Position numbers and translations under genes: made by a program
Notes under the pieces: model-generated
Told to the model about the DNA's origin: nothing
What the model saw: the letters and a program-made list of their open reading frames with translations, nothing else
Databases searched by the model: none
Shown here: in pieces, positions 48,611 to 60,781 of the stretch
Numbering within the stretch: position 1 is the first letter of the stretch
Layout of the letters: every line of letters starts with the position of its first letter
Source: Acanthornis magna
Taxonomy: Eukaryota; Chordata; Aves; Passeriformes; Acanthizidae
DNA length: 64,000 bases
Reading direction: 5' to 3'
Assembly: GCA_036785705.1 (NCBI GenBank)
Contig: JAWUZG010000337.1
Coordinates: 186,001 to 250,000 of the forward strand

Positions 48611-50018
48611 CTGGAACATCAAAATAAACGTGCAGAGTATCAGCAATGATTCCAGTTTGCTCCAATGTACAGCTTCACCAGACTGTGTTTCAGTCTTACT
48701 GGAAGCATGGAGATTATGGCATTCACCTCACAAGACCAGTGGACAGCATGCAAGAATCTCAGTGAAATACCAAGCTGCACGTAAAACATCATGACAAACT
48801 AAGAGAGAGGACACTCAACTCTAAGACAGCCTGCACTTCTAGATAAAGGCAAGACCTCACTGATCCACAACTGAGGGTGCACCTGAGAGAAGTCACTGTT
48901 TGGGAAAAGACACTGTACTTGGTCTCACTTTCTATCCAATTAGTGCACTTTAAGTAAATCAGCAACTACAAAATATCCAAGAGGAAACTGAACTAGGAAC
49001 TCTCTTCTGAAAAAAAGGATATTTGCACTTATGGCACACCCACAATGCCACCCCATAAGTTAACAAAAAAAGTAACAAGCAAAGCTCTCATGGCGGTCCA
49101 TGCTTTGCTTGGATTAGAAATAAAAAGCGATTACATCAAACTCTTAAGAGCTTTTTTCACTGCAGCTCAAATCGCCTGTAACTCCACTCCTCTTTATGAT
49201 CGCCCGGATCTGGTGGCAGCAGCACACACTATAAAGAAAGGACCTGTGGTTACTTGTCTTAAAGCACTATGGAAGGTACTTTAGCTGCTCTGTATCATGT
49301 TCTGAGTTCCCCCTCCCCTCTCACGGTAAAACCAGGTTTTTTCAGAATTGTTTCATCTGATCTAGCAGCAATAAGCAAGCACTTGTTAAAGCTCGCAGCA
49401 GAAATGTCAAATGCTGCATCAAAGAGACAGAGGCCTCTGCAATAGAAGTACTTCTGGTATTGCTTTCATTCACGAGTTGCTGTGGAAGTGCCCCCATTCA
49501 TTTCAGGGGCTCGTGCACTGCACACTGAAATGCACACAAACACAGGCAGTTTTTGTGGAGTTGCAGGGGAAAGGGCCCCCGAAATCCCATGAGAATCAGA
49601 AGGACTGAATGCAGAAGGGTATGGATCAGCACAGGATCTGAAGCAGATGAGCAGACTTCCTGCTCACTCCTGAGAAGAATAACAAGCTGTCAAACCTGAC
49701 AGATGTATTGAGGAATTGTGAAAGACTGAGAAAACAACTAAGAGACAACTTCTCATGCTGAAAAGCATATATACTGTTGCCTTTGTAATAAAGGCAGAAT
49801 TCAGGTCGCATACAGCAAGTAGTTCTCATTCCATACACTACAGTTTTTACGACAACATGCAAGTTTGTACAGATTCTCAAATATTCAAGGCAGAATCTCA
49901 TAACTATTAAAATAGAAATTAATGTCGAGATAATCACAAGAGCAAAGCTGGACTAAACAGAACTCTTCTGCCACTCCACCTAGACATTTATGAAAGAGCT
50001 CTTCAAAGACTAACTCAC
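48611..50018 (-). other. SEMA4D: SEMA4D intron where an Ig exon would be expected
   Basis: I searched all three minus-strand frames for an Ig-like exon (a Cys pair, VxWKF-like and DSGxYxC-like motifs) and found none. A 79-codon plus-strand ORF at 49045-49284 is the longest open stretch; see its own entry. Confidence 0.6.
49045..49284 (+). other. Unassigned 79-codon ORF in the last SEMA4D intron
   Basis: An open frame containing ALMAVHALLGLEIKSDYIKL followed by LRAFFTAAQIACNSTPLYD. It is antisense to SEMA4D. Its composition is more protein-like than surrounding ORFs, with amphipathic helical stretches, but I recognise no domain. It may be the remnant of a retroelement or chance. Confidence 0.2.
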
Positions 50019-50062
50019 CAGAACAAGAAGAAGCATCTCCACCTATGTTTTGAATCCAGTTC
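50019..50062 (-). CDS. SEMA4D: SEMA4D 44-bp exon after the PSI domain
   Basis: A micro-exon between a ttacag acceptor and a GTGAGT donor. It encodes NWIQNIGGDASSCS with one base at each end completing split codons (AG+G, G+AT). Human SEMA4D has GLIQEMSGDASVCPD at this place. The phases on both sides fit exactly, and it splices in frame directly to the last exon. Confidence 0.85.
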
Positions 50063-50292
50063 CTGTAAAAGGATGTCCAACCATTACAACTTCAAATCTT
50101 GTTTCCTGAAGTCTGCCCATCCCCTTGGACTCAATTAAGAGTCATCTTATTTGAACAGCGCTAGCAGACATATATGGATAGGAATAAGTCTGTATTTGAA
50201 AACATTCAGTTTTTAAAATTCCATTTATCAGTAAGGGGCAAGACTGATTAAATACTGATTGTAACTGCAAGCTAATCAAAGGATACGATTAC

Positions 50293-50465
50293 CTTTCCAT
50301 TCCACCTTCTTTAAAAACATCAGTGCAGGAAGCTTCAAGGGGTTTCCAAGCACAGTAAGGATCCCCTGCTGAAACACAGTCAACACAAGTGGTGTACTTG
50401 TCACAGAATGCCACTGGAGACTGCACCACACCAGAATGTGTACCAGCAAAGAGGCATCTTCTGCC
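50293..50465 (-). CDS. SEMA4D: SEMA4D exon: end of the Sema propeller and PSI domain
   Basis: 173 bp, phase 0 to phase 2. It encodes [18 protein letters not shown], closing the seven-bladed Sema propeller. The cysteine-rich PSI module follows ([16 protein letters not shown]), with the DPYCAW signature intact. Acceptor ctttag, donor GTAATC. The PSI domain orients the Sema domain for plexin binding. Confidence 0.93.
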
Positions 50466-53400
50466 CTAAAGGAAACAAAGCACAAACAAAAACAAAAAGC
50501 ACAAACAAACAAACAAACAAAGCCAATCACTTTCTCAAACCCAAACAACCCAATTCACAGAACAATTCAAATATTATTAAAGAGCTGCATACATACAGCC
50601 ATTTTTGTAAAAACTGGCTCATGAAGAGAATAAGCATTTCATTAGCTTTTATTTCTAAAAAGTTATCTTGAAAATATTACAGCAATGCTGAAAAGTGCAA
50701 AAAGACAATGAAAAACTGAAACAGGTACAGTTTATGACATGAAAATAACCATGTCTATCACAGTTTTTCCAGAAATATGAATGCAATAATCCTCTATGAG
50801 GCAAGGCAAGCCTGTGCTGGACCTGCCCCTGTTAACCCAAAACAGTCCTAGTGCCTTCAGCTCTTCAGCCAGCCAGTCTCTGCAGCCACAGCAGCATCAT
50901 CCTTACAAGAGTCCAATGTTTCTTAAGGAAGAACACTGGCAGTGTTCAAAGGAAACAACACTGGCAAGGCACCTAGGAGAACGGGAATTAATCAGAATGG
51001 CTGTTCAACCACTGCTGCTGGGGATCCCAAACAAGTTTGACTCTGGGCACAGCAGGAAAAGACCACACTCATCCTTATTATAAAAGGCAGGCAGCTGCTG
51101 GATTTCACTCATCTGCTTTAGAGCTCGGGGAAACGATGGCTAAAGGTACACTGGGACTTCACAGATCATCAGGCAATGCCTCAAGAAAGGGCCCTGTGCT
51201 GCAACCCAAAACCACCGCGACTGACCCGCTACTCCTTTGGAGACCCTGCATAGAAAGCTGAATGGCACAGCCCACCTCAGCAGTGGGCTGGCTTCACCCT
51301 GAGCAGATTTATCAGCACCCTACTGCAGTTGTCAGGCAAATCAGCTGGATCCAAGCATGGAATGGCTTTTCCTGTACTGCAGCCATACAGATCTCAGTGC
51401 ACAGAAATGGACTCGGGTCTTGTCTGCAGTAAGACTGCTGGACTCCAGCACGATGAGTACGGTCACAAAGTGATGAGCAGACACCCAAGAAGAGATTTAA
51501 AGTACAGAAACATCCTTCAAAAATCCTATGCTCAGGTGCAGATATTTGGTCTTGACATGATAAATACCCTCAAGAAAACAAATGACAGAGTATCTTAGGG
51601 TTCAGTTTAGGTTTCGGGGCTCGCTAACACTGCTTTTTCAACTAAGGATGTAAGGAGCTTCTGCCATGAGAACGCCGAACATGTCAGTCTCTTTAATGCA
51701 ATGATCACGACGAAGTCTCTAGAGGAAGCTGCAAGACCAAGCACAAATTAGTTGGAATCCATCTCACATATAAAGTGTGCAAACAGCTTTCAAGGAAACT
51801 CTCAACACTGGAAACTGCAAGATAAAACAGGATCAAAAAAGAATCTGCTGGCACTGCTGGAAGATACAGTTTGAAAGACAGTCAAACATCCATTCAAATG
51901 CAGTCTTCCATTCTGAAATTTAACTTAGATTAGTGCTGGACTATGTTGCAGTGGTCACAGAAGGAAGTCTATAGTGTTGGAGACATACAACTTCCTAGGA
52001 AAACTTCCCATTCTGCTTGAAGATTTCCACAGTGCACTGAGCACTGCTCATCTCTCTTATGCCCTGCTGGATAATGCTGAAATGGTGCAATACTGAGCTT
52101 GGGCTGTAGCGTCTCGGCATGTTTCCCAGCTCATGGGAGATGGAAATACATGGAAATACATCCAAGAGTTCAGGGAGCGGGCAGTGAGCTGAGCAAACCA
52201 TTAAAAAACCCAAGACACGCCTTCCAGTCAAGCAGGAGTTAAGAGGATCTGCTATAGGCTCTGCTATAGATTGTGCCCACCATGCTCCACATACTACGGG
52301 AAGAACCTAGAGACTACTGAAAAATGCACTCAGAAAGGACTCTTGACTCCAAAGAGGTCTAAAACCCACCATTAGGGTAATTATTACCCTTCTGTGGTTA
52401 ATCCACTACTATGGGATGCCATGATGTATAAAACAACACCAGCTCTGTGAAGGACTTCAGTAGCCACAGGCTGTGGAGGCAGAAACTTGTGTTTTCAGGC
52501 CGGGGAGCAGCAGGAATCCCTGCTTGGCTGGTACTGTGACTATACAGTTATCATGACTCTGGCACCTGACCCAACCTCCCACTCCTCATCACTGAAAAGT
52601 AGCTCTGCTTTCATGGGAATGTACTGGGCAGCACTAGTTCAGTTTTAGGGTTTAGTTTTATCTGTCAATAATTATATTTGCAACATGTAAATTTTCACTT
52701 GCAGAAGACACAAACTGTTACTCTCCACAGTGCCAATGCAGGAAGCGGTGTTTTATTTCAATTCTAAGCTCTGAGAGAAGTTTCTCCGTGAAAAGATGGA
52801 GAAGAGCTATCTATCACTATCTTCTATGACAGGGCATATTCTGAAACTTCCTGTCAAAGCAAGTAATTTCAAGCTTTCTTTGCAGATTACGCAAATACTT
52901 GATGTGTGTCTCTGTATACATATAAATACACACACATAATATATATATACACACACACATATATAAGTGAGTTGTCAGTGTGATGTATCATACAAAAATA
53001 ATACAAACATGTTTACGGAACACTAAGCACAGAAGTTTTTAATTCTGATTTTCGTTTGTCTACCAAAAACATATTCTGCCCTTTCTTTCTATCGTAAGCA
53101 TGAAAGGATAAATAAACATTCAAGATGAGCTCATAAAAATTATGGCATAAAGCTCTGTTCCACTGAGCTGATCACTCTGACATGCAAAGTTTTATTAAAT
53201 ATCACACAAAAATAAAAGCTGTTTCAAAGTGTTCCTAAATCCCTAAGCTGCAGAGCACTTATGGATCACTAGGTAGCTACTGAATGCTGGTATTACCACC
53301 AGATACTTCAAAAGAGGCAATCATTCCTTATGAAGCCCAGAAAATCTCACTGATGCTACAAGTGACTTTAGGCATAGACAGACACATTCAGGGATCTGAA

Positions 53401-54150
53401 GGTCTGAGGAACTAGGGCCAGAGACCTAACTCGTGTGCAAACTACACACAGTGATTATCCTCCTACTGTCACAAAACCACTCCAGAATTAAACCGAGTGA
53501 CTGATGAATGGTGGAGGACAGCTGCCAGGTTTGGAGCCTGCAGCAGGTCCTGTGCCATCCAGCTGGAGCTGCAGCTGGTGCCTGACTGGGCGGACAGGAC
53601 CTCACCGGGGGTCCTCACCCACAGCTGCAGCAACGTGACTGCTCTCACATCCAGCAGGGAGGAGCCTGCGAGATATGGGACAGCAGGAATCAACTAGCTA
53701 CAGAATTCCGAGTCTCTGTGCTAGAAGACTGCTCTCTTTTCTTAGGTCTGTTTCCTCAGAACCACATGCCACTCCTTAGCCCTGGGCAGTTTTCTGCACA
53801 AATCTACAGCAGCAACAAAGGGTCAGGTTTTTTACATTACTCCTAACCTGAAATATGGTCTATTAAAACACCTCACCATTTCCAGCTTCTGCACATGGAA
53901 ATGAAGTGAAGACCTGCACACCTGTGCCCCCCCAGCCCCTCCCCCATGCCCACGCACCTTCAGAAACTTGCCACCTACCAAACGTACCAAAATGCAGCAG
54001 GCAATATGTGATTGCTGCAGTGTGGTGAGTTACAAATGCACACTCTGGCTCTGTGCACAGTGATCGCCTCTTGTCACAAGGTCACAAAGCGGCACAAAGT
54101 TTTGTGAAAGAACAAAATGAGATGACTGCCGTGATGCTTACACCACTTAC
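50466..54150 (-). other. SEMA4D: SEMA4D intron, 3.7 kb
   Basis: No exon was found inside: flanking exons join in phase 0. It contains a CAAA run (about 50484-50520), a mixed AC/AT microsatellite near 52920-52967, and a GC-rich patch at 53500-53680 with open frames on both strands but no homology I recognise. Confidence 0.6.
52915..52967. repeat. AC/AT dinucleotide microsatellite
   Basis: Interrupted runs of ACACAC and ATATAT over about 50 bp in a SEMA4D intron; a likely length-polymorphic site. Confidence 0.8.
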
Positions 54151-54266
54151 TGTTTTGGCTGAAAGCAAGAGAGTTTGGACTGGTTCAAAATTTGGAAAAA
54201 GCTGTGTTTCTTCAATAATATGCATTCCATTTTCATAGCTGATAGCTTTGTGCAGGGCTCCTCGAT
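54151..54266 (-). CDS. SEMA4D: SEMA4D Sema-domain exon (DRGALHKA)
   Basis: 116 bp. With the preceding G it reads [10 protein letters not shown], then HIIEETQLF and [10 protein letters not shown], the last Sema blades and close to human. The sequence has a tttcag acceptor and a GTAAGT donor, and both phases fit. Confidence 0.95.
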
Positions 54267-54689
54267 CTGAAACAACAGAGCAATATGTTTAAGTAAGATT
54301 CTTGAAACAAAAAGGCAGGAAAAGAGCCTGCACAACTGCTGTAAGTTGTCTCAATGATCTGCTTCCTGTTCCGGTGAATAATTCTGTGTCAAAGGCAACC
54401 ATTACACTTGCCATCAACAGGACCTCTGAGCAAGAAATAACGATTTGGTTCACAGAATGACCAGTTGAGGATTATATTGTGTGGTTTTGCTCAACTCATT
54501 GAAGCTTCGCAGTTCTTTTCCTGCAATACTTTTTCAAATCACCTAAGCCTGTCCACTTACTGTGCACCTTACATTTTAACAAAAACACCAGCTGGTGTAA
54601 AAGCACTGTAAATATGGGAATCTCAAGAGTTTGTCTAAGAAAACAAATCAATCAGTGCACCATGAAAAAAAGTGTTTTGCAGAACTCAC

Positions 54690-54912
54690 CTGTACCGATG
54701 AACATAACATCATAGACGGTGCCATTGAGTGCTCTGACTCTGTCTACTACAATCTGTGTACACTTCACATCTCGCTTTACTAGCCGAGGTCTGTCTCCCA
54801 CTGGGGTCACGGAGCCATCCATTAGCGGATGATGTCTAACAAACAGCAATGTTTTGTCTGGTAAATTCAGAGAACTCATGTAGTTTGATGCTCTGGCTTC
54901 ATTGTTTATACA
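54690..54912 (-). CDS. SEMA4D: SEMA4D Sema-domain exon with a GG splice acceptor
   Basis: 223 bp reading [11 protein letters not shown] through YDVMFIGT, with [10 protein letters not shown] and TQIVVDR as in human. The donor GTGAGT is good. Phase arithmetic (previous exon ends GCA, phase 0) places the start at TGT (54912-54910), but the two preceding bases are GG, not AG. The run of about 50 bp before it is a fine pyrimidine tract with no AG at all. The nearest upstream AGs would bring an in-frame TAA into the exon, and AGs inside the exon shift the frame. In addition, human NYT (a glycosylation site) is NYM and VNYTQ is VKCTQ, adding a cysteine. Confidence 0.9.
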
Positions 54913-55703
54913 CCAGCAGCGGGACACAGAGGGGGCGGGAAATAAGAGACAACCAAATTGTATCATTTACTCCTACAAAATAAAGACAATTAACAGCAGT
55001 TGTATGCATTTTCTTCTCCACATTATTTTGGCCAGTAACCACACCTGCACACTACACTCTTTGTACCGAGGAAGATCCTCAACTCTCACTGCACTTTGGC
55101 TTCTGGGATGTACTAATCCCTGAGCTTTGGACTACATTTTCGTTTGGGTCCAAAATACATTCTAGAAAAACATTCCCTCTGTGCTCTCATGCATCTTCCC
55201 TACTTTTAACCAACACCTCTTTAAGCACTAGCAACAATACAACTGTAAGGAACGTAAGGAAGTAGGCAAAGTCTGAAAGAGACCCAGTGCTAGGAAAGTT
55301 TTCTTTTGCAGAGCAGTGCACTATACCGGATAAACGTGCTGGTTCTACTGAGACAACGCAATAATTGCTATCCTTCTTTTCATCTGAACTAAAAGGTTTA
55401 TGATGTTGCTAGTGTATATTAAATTCTATTTCACAAAGAGACAATTATTAACAAAATAATGAAAATACAAACCCAGCAAATAACTTAATTCTAAATTAAA
55501 AAACCCCAAAAAACCAAAGACTTTGATTCCCAAATAAAAAATTCAGAACACATCACTTGAGCGTTCTCCTACAAAGCCTTTGCAACAAGAAGCAACCAGG
55601 TGAGGGCAAACAAATGAATCATTAGCAGGTTACCAGTATTCCCTGGTCTGTTTACTACTGAGCATTAAAAGAAGTCATCAGATCCAAGATTACAGAAACT
55701 TAC

Positions 55704-55863
55704 TGCACCAGGCCGAGGATTAGGAATTTCCCTGTAGTATTGTACCCACTTTACATGATGAGATGGTTCTACTCTACCACTCTGCATGTATTTTCCTTTT
55801 GAGAAAACCTCTTCTACAGTAGACAGATTGTACGCACACACTGCTGACAACCCCACATTATTC
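55704..55863 (-). CDS. SEMA4D: SEMA4D Sema-domain exon ([11 protein letters not shown])
   Basis: 160 bp. It reads [20 protein letters not shown], then GKYMQS and NPRPGA, nearly identical to human in the conserved blocks. Acceptor ttacag, donor GTAAGT. It ends in phase 0. Confidence 0.95.
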
Positions 55864-55991
55864 CTGTAAGCACAGGAAGAAATTAGGAAAAAAAACAAAA
55901 CACAACAAAACATAGGAAGAATTATTATTTTCTTGTAGTAACCAGCTGAGATGAAAGGTACTTAACCAGGAAAAGGCTACAGCACACTTAC

Positions 55992-56167
55992 AGTTGTGGG
56001 GTGAAGACTCCATATATCACTGGCTCCTTCAAAGTTGGAGATCTGACAATAAAAACATCATTGATAACATTGAAAATTAAATTCTTATCAGGGATGGTAC
56101 AAAGCAGTCTGGCCTTGAGAAAGGAAGTCCATTTTTTCTGCAAGGTCTTTAATCCTCCTCGGTCCCT
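55992..56167 (-). CDS. SEMA4D: SEMA4D Sema-domain exon ([11 protein letters not shown])
   Basis: 176 bp. It reads [20 protein letters not shown], then [13 protein letters not shown] and FTPQL; human has [20 protein letters not shown]. Acceptor ataag, donor GTAAGT. Phase 0 in, phase 2 out, matching both neighbours. Confidence 0.95.
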
Positions 56168-57504
56168 CTTATGGTATTAAAAAAATAAAAAGGTGTTTGT
56201 GAGGAGCGCTAGCAGTATTTTTGCTTTTAAGAACCACTGCTGTACAGCGGCTTAATTACTAAGCCCTGGTATTTTGTAACATTTCATCTCTAGCAACATC
56301 AATAAATGTTCACACATCCACAAACAGAACAGGATGAAAGCTACAGGAAAATTGATTCAACAAAAATAATGCAAAATTATTTCTATCGCACGCACAGGGA
56401 AGATGAAATACGAGCGTTAATGAAGAACATACCTCAGCAACACTCAAAAAAGCTGAGATGGGAGATGCATCATTAGGAAAAAAGTAAAACAAGCATGGAA
56501 GTATTATACTGTCCTTTAAGAGAAATAGGTAATATTGCATTTGTTCTGTGACATCAAAACTGATTTAAATTCTAATGCTGCTGTATGCCTTAAAACTTGC
56601 CTGACATTGATAATTTCATTGGAAGAAATCCAGCAATGGCTTAATCCTTCTAGCAGTTACTATCTTTATTAAGGATTTGCAGGTACCAAGGCTTAAAGAA
56701 GTTAAGATCTATTGACTAGAAATGTTTCAAAATGTTTGATAATTGACCTGTAGCTCTGATACGTCTCTAAAAGAGAGATTTCAATGTATGTTGAAACAAT
56801 ATTCATATTTCCATTTAATATTTCCACTCATTATCCAATTGTATATGCAATGTATTCAAGGAAATCTGCAAAATTTATTAAAACAATTAAGTAGAAGTGC
56901 TTATAGATTTACAACCTGCCACCAATTTCCATTTCAAACAACAGTCTGAAATACAGAATAACACAATAAATGAAGCTCTCATATTTCACAATACTCCCCT
57001 CTGAAAGTGTGCACAAGCTGTCAGTAGGCAGAGTGCCATAATAAGAAGTCCCATGTAAACCTGCCTCCAGCTCCTTGTTTAATGGAAATCTCAAGGGCAC
57101 TAACTCATTACTGATGTTTTGACTTCCCTGTTTAACTACAAAACAGTAAAATCAAAATAAAATTTCTAACCTCATAAAAACGAAACAGCCAGATAAATTT
57201 GCTGTTGGGAAAACGGTTGCTTTGTTTTCTTTGTCACGGTTGCTTTGTTTTCTCCCAGAGGAGAGCAGAACCCCCAGATGTACCGAAATTTCACAACTGT
57301 GAAAAATAGATCAAGTATTTATTCACAAAGCAACCATTTGGCTTTCTCAGTTCTGACGACCTGATTGGAACTGCTCATTCATTAAAATTCACCAAATTCA
57401 ATCACTTCCATTTACATGGCAGTAAGTCCACAAAAATGAATACTTTTTAACACACACACAAGATTCTAAGAGATACAGTAAAAGTAAATGGAACTATCTC
57501 CCAC
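56168..57504 (-). other. SEMA4D: SEMA4D intron, 1.3 kb
   Basis: AT-rich. It holds a short tandem duplication (CGGTTGCTTTGTTTTCT twice near 57215-57252). No exon or transposon was recognised. Confidence 0.6.
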
Positions 57505-57656
57505 CTTGCATACTCTAGCTCTTCTTGGAATCATCAATTTTCCAATGAATTCATACTCCACAGACACCTCAGTGAAAAAGAAGTGTATCTTGTCGTCTTC
57601 TCCATCTGTGCTGTTTGGATCTGCTCTTACCACATTAGCAAAAACAAAGCTGGGCT
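57505..57656 (-). CDS. SEMA4D: SEMA4D Sema-domain exon ([12 protein letters not shown])
   Basis: 152 bp. It reads [28 protein letters not shown] and ARVCK. The [12 protein letters not shown] block is a Sema4D signature. Acceptor ctctag, donor GTGGGA. Two bases complete Glu with the previous exon. Confidence 0.95.
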
Positions 57657-58513
57657 CTAGAGATACAAACAGAAGTATTTTCTATTCTGTAGGTGACTAC
57701 TAACTTGATTCCCTCCAAGACCCTCAGAAATTGTCTTTCGCCCAAACTCCAAACTCCACATTGCATTTACCTCCTCTCCAGTCACTGACCTGCCTACACA
57801 TTTTGCTGTTCACAATATGAAGAGCATTTCCAAACAAAAACCAAACCACCTGAAAACAAACAGAAAAAAAACAAAAACCCCTAAAACCTATGTGATAGCA
57901 CTAAGATACCTGAGAGATACCTATGATATGACAGCTCATTACCTTATCATTCTTCAGGCCACATTCAAATGTGGTTTTCTAATGGGCCTGCAAAGGCAAC
58001 CCTCCTTTGCCTGCCTCTGTCCAATCCTATCCTTTTTGGACACAATGATCATGATTTTGGTCCTTTTTGGCACAAAGCCTCAAACCTCTGAGCAACCACA
58101 AAACTCAGTGAATTTTGAAATTCAGGAACTGAAAGAGCCAAGAACCATGATCAGCTCAATTTGAGAACCAATTCAAGAGCAAAACCATTCTATTCCTTAC
58201 TGTATCATAACCAAACTGCATTATTGCAAGGATAAACAAGCAGAAAAGAAATAAACCGTTCATGTCAAGTTGAAGCGTGTCTATTCTGAAGCTGTTTTCA
58301 TCATCAATGCCGATAAAAATCCTGAAATTTCAAAATAAAAGCTCTTGATGGCATGCACGAGGGCACACACGCACAGTGTAGGCCAGCACACCAAAATCCA
58401 TCTCTTTGAGACACCTGACGATTGCTCCTTAGCCAGCTAAGATACACACTCTGTACCCATGGTGTTGAAGAAGGAAAAGGAACTTGTTTGGGACATTTCT
58501 CATGCCCACTTAC
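57657..58513 (-). other. SEMA4D: SEMA4D intron, 0.86 kb
   Basis: AT-rich with an A/C-rich tract near 57825-57890. It contains no recognisable exon; a 115-codon plus-strand ORF (57817-58164) has no homology I recognise. Confidence 0.6.
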
Positions 58514-58627
58514 CATTAAGCCAAGGTATTGGATACTCTGTTCTCAGAGAGCTTCGACGAGAGTGCCGTGAAATAATAGGTTCACTTCCCAACAAATTGT
58601 TAGAAGTCCCAGAATAAAGCTCCTCAT
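58514..58627 (-). CDS. SEMA4D: SEMA4D Sema-domain exon (LGSEPIISR)
   Basis: 114 bp. It reads EELYSGTS, LGSEPIISR, SLRTEYPIPWLN; human has GELYSGTSYNFLGSEPIISR. Acceptor ttgaag, donor GTAAGT. Phases fit both sides. Confidence 0.95.
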
Positions 58628-59563
58628 CTTCAACACAAAACCAAAAGAATTGAACTTATGGACTAGATACCAAAAAGGGTACATAAATATTTGGTGAGTC
58701 TATGTATGTTTAAACTTCCCACAAGAAAAAATAAACATGGATTCCCTCTGAATTGCCCTAGACATGTCTTTTATGTTTATATTTCTGCCGATCACTCTCA
58801 AGCCTAACACTTCCACACTTGGGTTTATTATTATTATTGCTCTAACACTAGAACTGACAAAAGTCAACGTTGTTTTTGTGGGACTTTAACACTTAACATG
58901 AAAACCTACCGTTTATGTAAACACATGCAGATTTACTTAAATGCATCAGAAGTCTGTAATTATTTTCCTCTCTTTCTATGCCACCATTCTTCAAACTTGA
59001 CTTGTACAAATTTAGGCACAATGCAGGGAGCATGTTTGTTTTTTTTTCTTATTTCCCATTTCATGCTAAGTTGAGCTTCTCTCTTATGACCGTGAGACAC
59101 TCAGGTAAAGCCATAAATTCTGCCTTCCCCAAATCAAGATTCAGCGGCGAGTTTCCATGCAGTAAGTACACATGCAATAAATACCTCGCTTCCCTATTCT
59201 GTCGCATGCCTTCAGGACAGATAACAATACTACTTGTTATATTTACTGAAATCACAGTAATTGATACTACAAGGGCACTCTAAGCACATTTAGACTCTCT
59301 GAATTAAATATCTTTAACACCAGGAAATACAGTTTGAAAATTAGTATTTTAGAAGTTGCTTCCAAAACAACCTAGAGTTTGAAGTTCTCCTTTTAAGAAA
59401 GATGCTAAGGTTGACTATGTAAGTATTTTAATGTCTATACTTTAAAATAAAGACAAAAAATACAGATGCAAGCTACCATTTTGATAATGACAGACTGGAT
59501 GGTGACAGTGGAAAAGATAAAACATTTCTGAAACATAAAAAGGAATGCAAAGTCTGAACTTAC
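58628..59563 (-). other. SEMA4D: SEMA4D intron, 0.94 kb
   Basis: AT-rich intron with no recognisable internal feature. Confidence 0.6.
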
Positions 59564-59657
59564 CAACCATAACAGATGTGTAGCTGTGAGCAGGATCAAA
59601 TGGACATCTGCCCCTACCATCTTCAGTTTTACCTCCAAGTTCAAATGAAATTAAATT
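59564..59657 (-). CDS. SEMA4D: SEMA4D Sema-domain exon (GRCPFDPAHSY)
   Basis: 94 bp. It reads NLISFELGGKTEDGRGRCPF followed by DPAHSYTSVMV, matching human GKGRCPFDPAHSYTSVMV. The cysteine of the conserved RCPFDP motif is present. Acceptor caacag, donor GTAAGT. Confidence 0.95.
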
Positions 59658-60781
59658 CTGTTGAAAACCACAATACAGCTATTAGCACTTTTTTCTTTCA
59701 GCCACTCAACTTGTGCAAAGTTAACTGAAAACTAAACACCGAATAATGGGCTATATCATCAACTTCCAGCATCAAAGGCATTTTGTGTCAAATTATGAAA
59801 GACATATGTGCTTTCAGAAAATCTTATTTTCTCCCACATAGAAGAAATATGATCCTATAATTTGTGAGGGTGGAAGGAGAAAAGAGCAAAAGATGAAAAG
59901 TTAAATCCAGACAGACCTCAAGAAAGAGCATTCAAAAAAGCCAGACAGCAGGAAAGGCAGAGAAGTTAACTGATACGTAGAAAGAACTAGTAATTATTGA
60001 ATTAGTCTGAAAAAAAAAATGGAGAGTCTTAGAAATTAAGAAGGCTTTCTGAGGTGGATTTAGCAATTTTTGAGATGATGTTAAATTTGTGAGATAGGGC
60101 GTAATCCAACTAGGCTTTAAAAAGCAATAGAGCACTTTGGCTGCTACTTCATAAATCCCTCAAAAATCAAGAGAATGAGGATCAGCAAGTTGAACTGTAG
60201 CCACAGTGCTGGGGAAGTAATCAGTTTTATTGTGTAATGAAGACACTGGAAGCTAAAGGCACAAAGAATTACAAGATTTCTCAGTTTTCAAATTGCTGAG
60301 AGCTGCAGTAAGGAAAATGATACAAGAGTCAGCAGTGAGAAAAAAGTTTTAATTTTGTGCCAAGACTTCATTTTGAAGGATTCAACACTACAAATCTTTG
60401 GCACAGCCAGGAGCAGAGACAAGCAGAGACAGGAAACTGAGAAATTTCAGGGAGATTTGGTTATGGGTGGAAGTTGCAAACAATGTCATTTCAGGTTTAG
60501 TAACTGGTTTCATGCTAACACACAAAACACAAAGAATTATAAAAGCTAAAAGAAAGTAAATCTGCAGTTAGACAAGATGAATCAATCATTCATTGAGTGG
60601 TCTGAAAAAGGAGCAGTGCAGCTTATTTCCATACTCCACCATTATGGTGGGACAGTGCAATAAATGCTCCTAATCTTACAACCAGCAGTGAAGAGTTTTG
60701 GGAATGGAGACTAACTCTGTTTACCTGAGCTGCTTTGAAGTTGCAGCTGCTGCTGGGTCAAAACATAGGTACATTTCTTAC
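59658..60781 (-). other. SEMA4D: SEMA4D intron, 1.1 kb
   Basis: AT-rich intron; no exon, RNA or transposon recognised. Confidence 0.6.

Noticed and set aside
53497..53697. GC-rich patch with open frames on both strands as an exon
   Set aside because: The flanking SEMA4D exons already join in phase 0 with continuous homology, and neither frame resembles a semaphorin.
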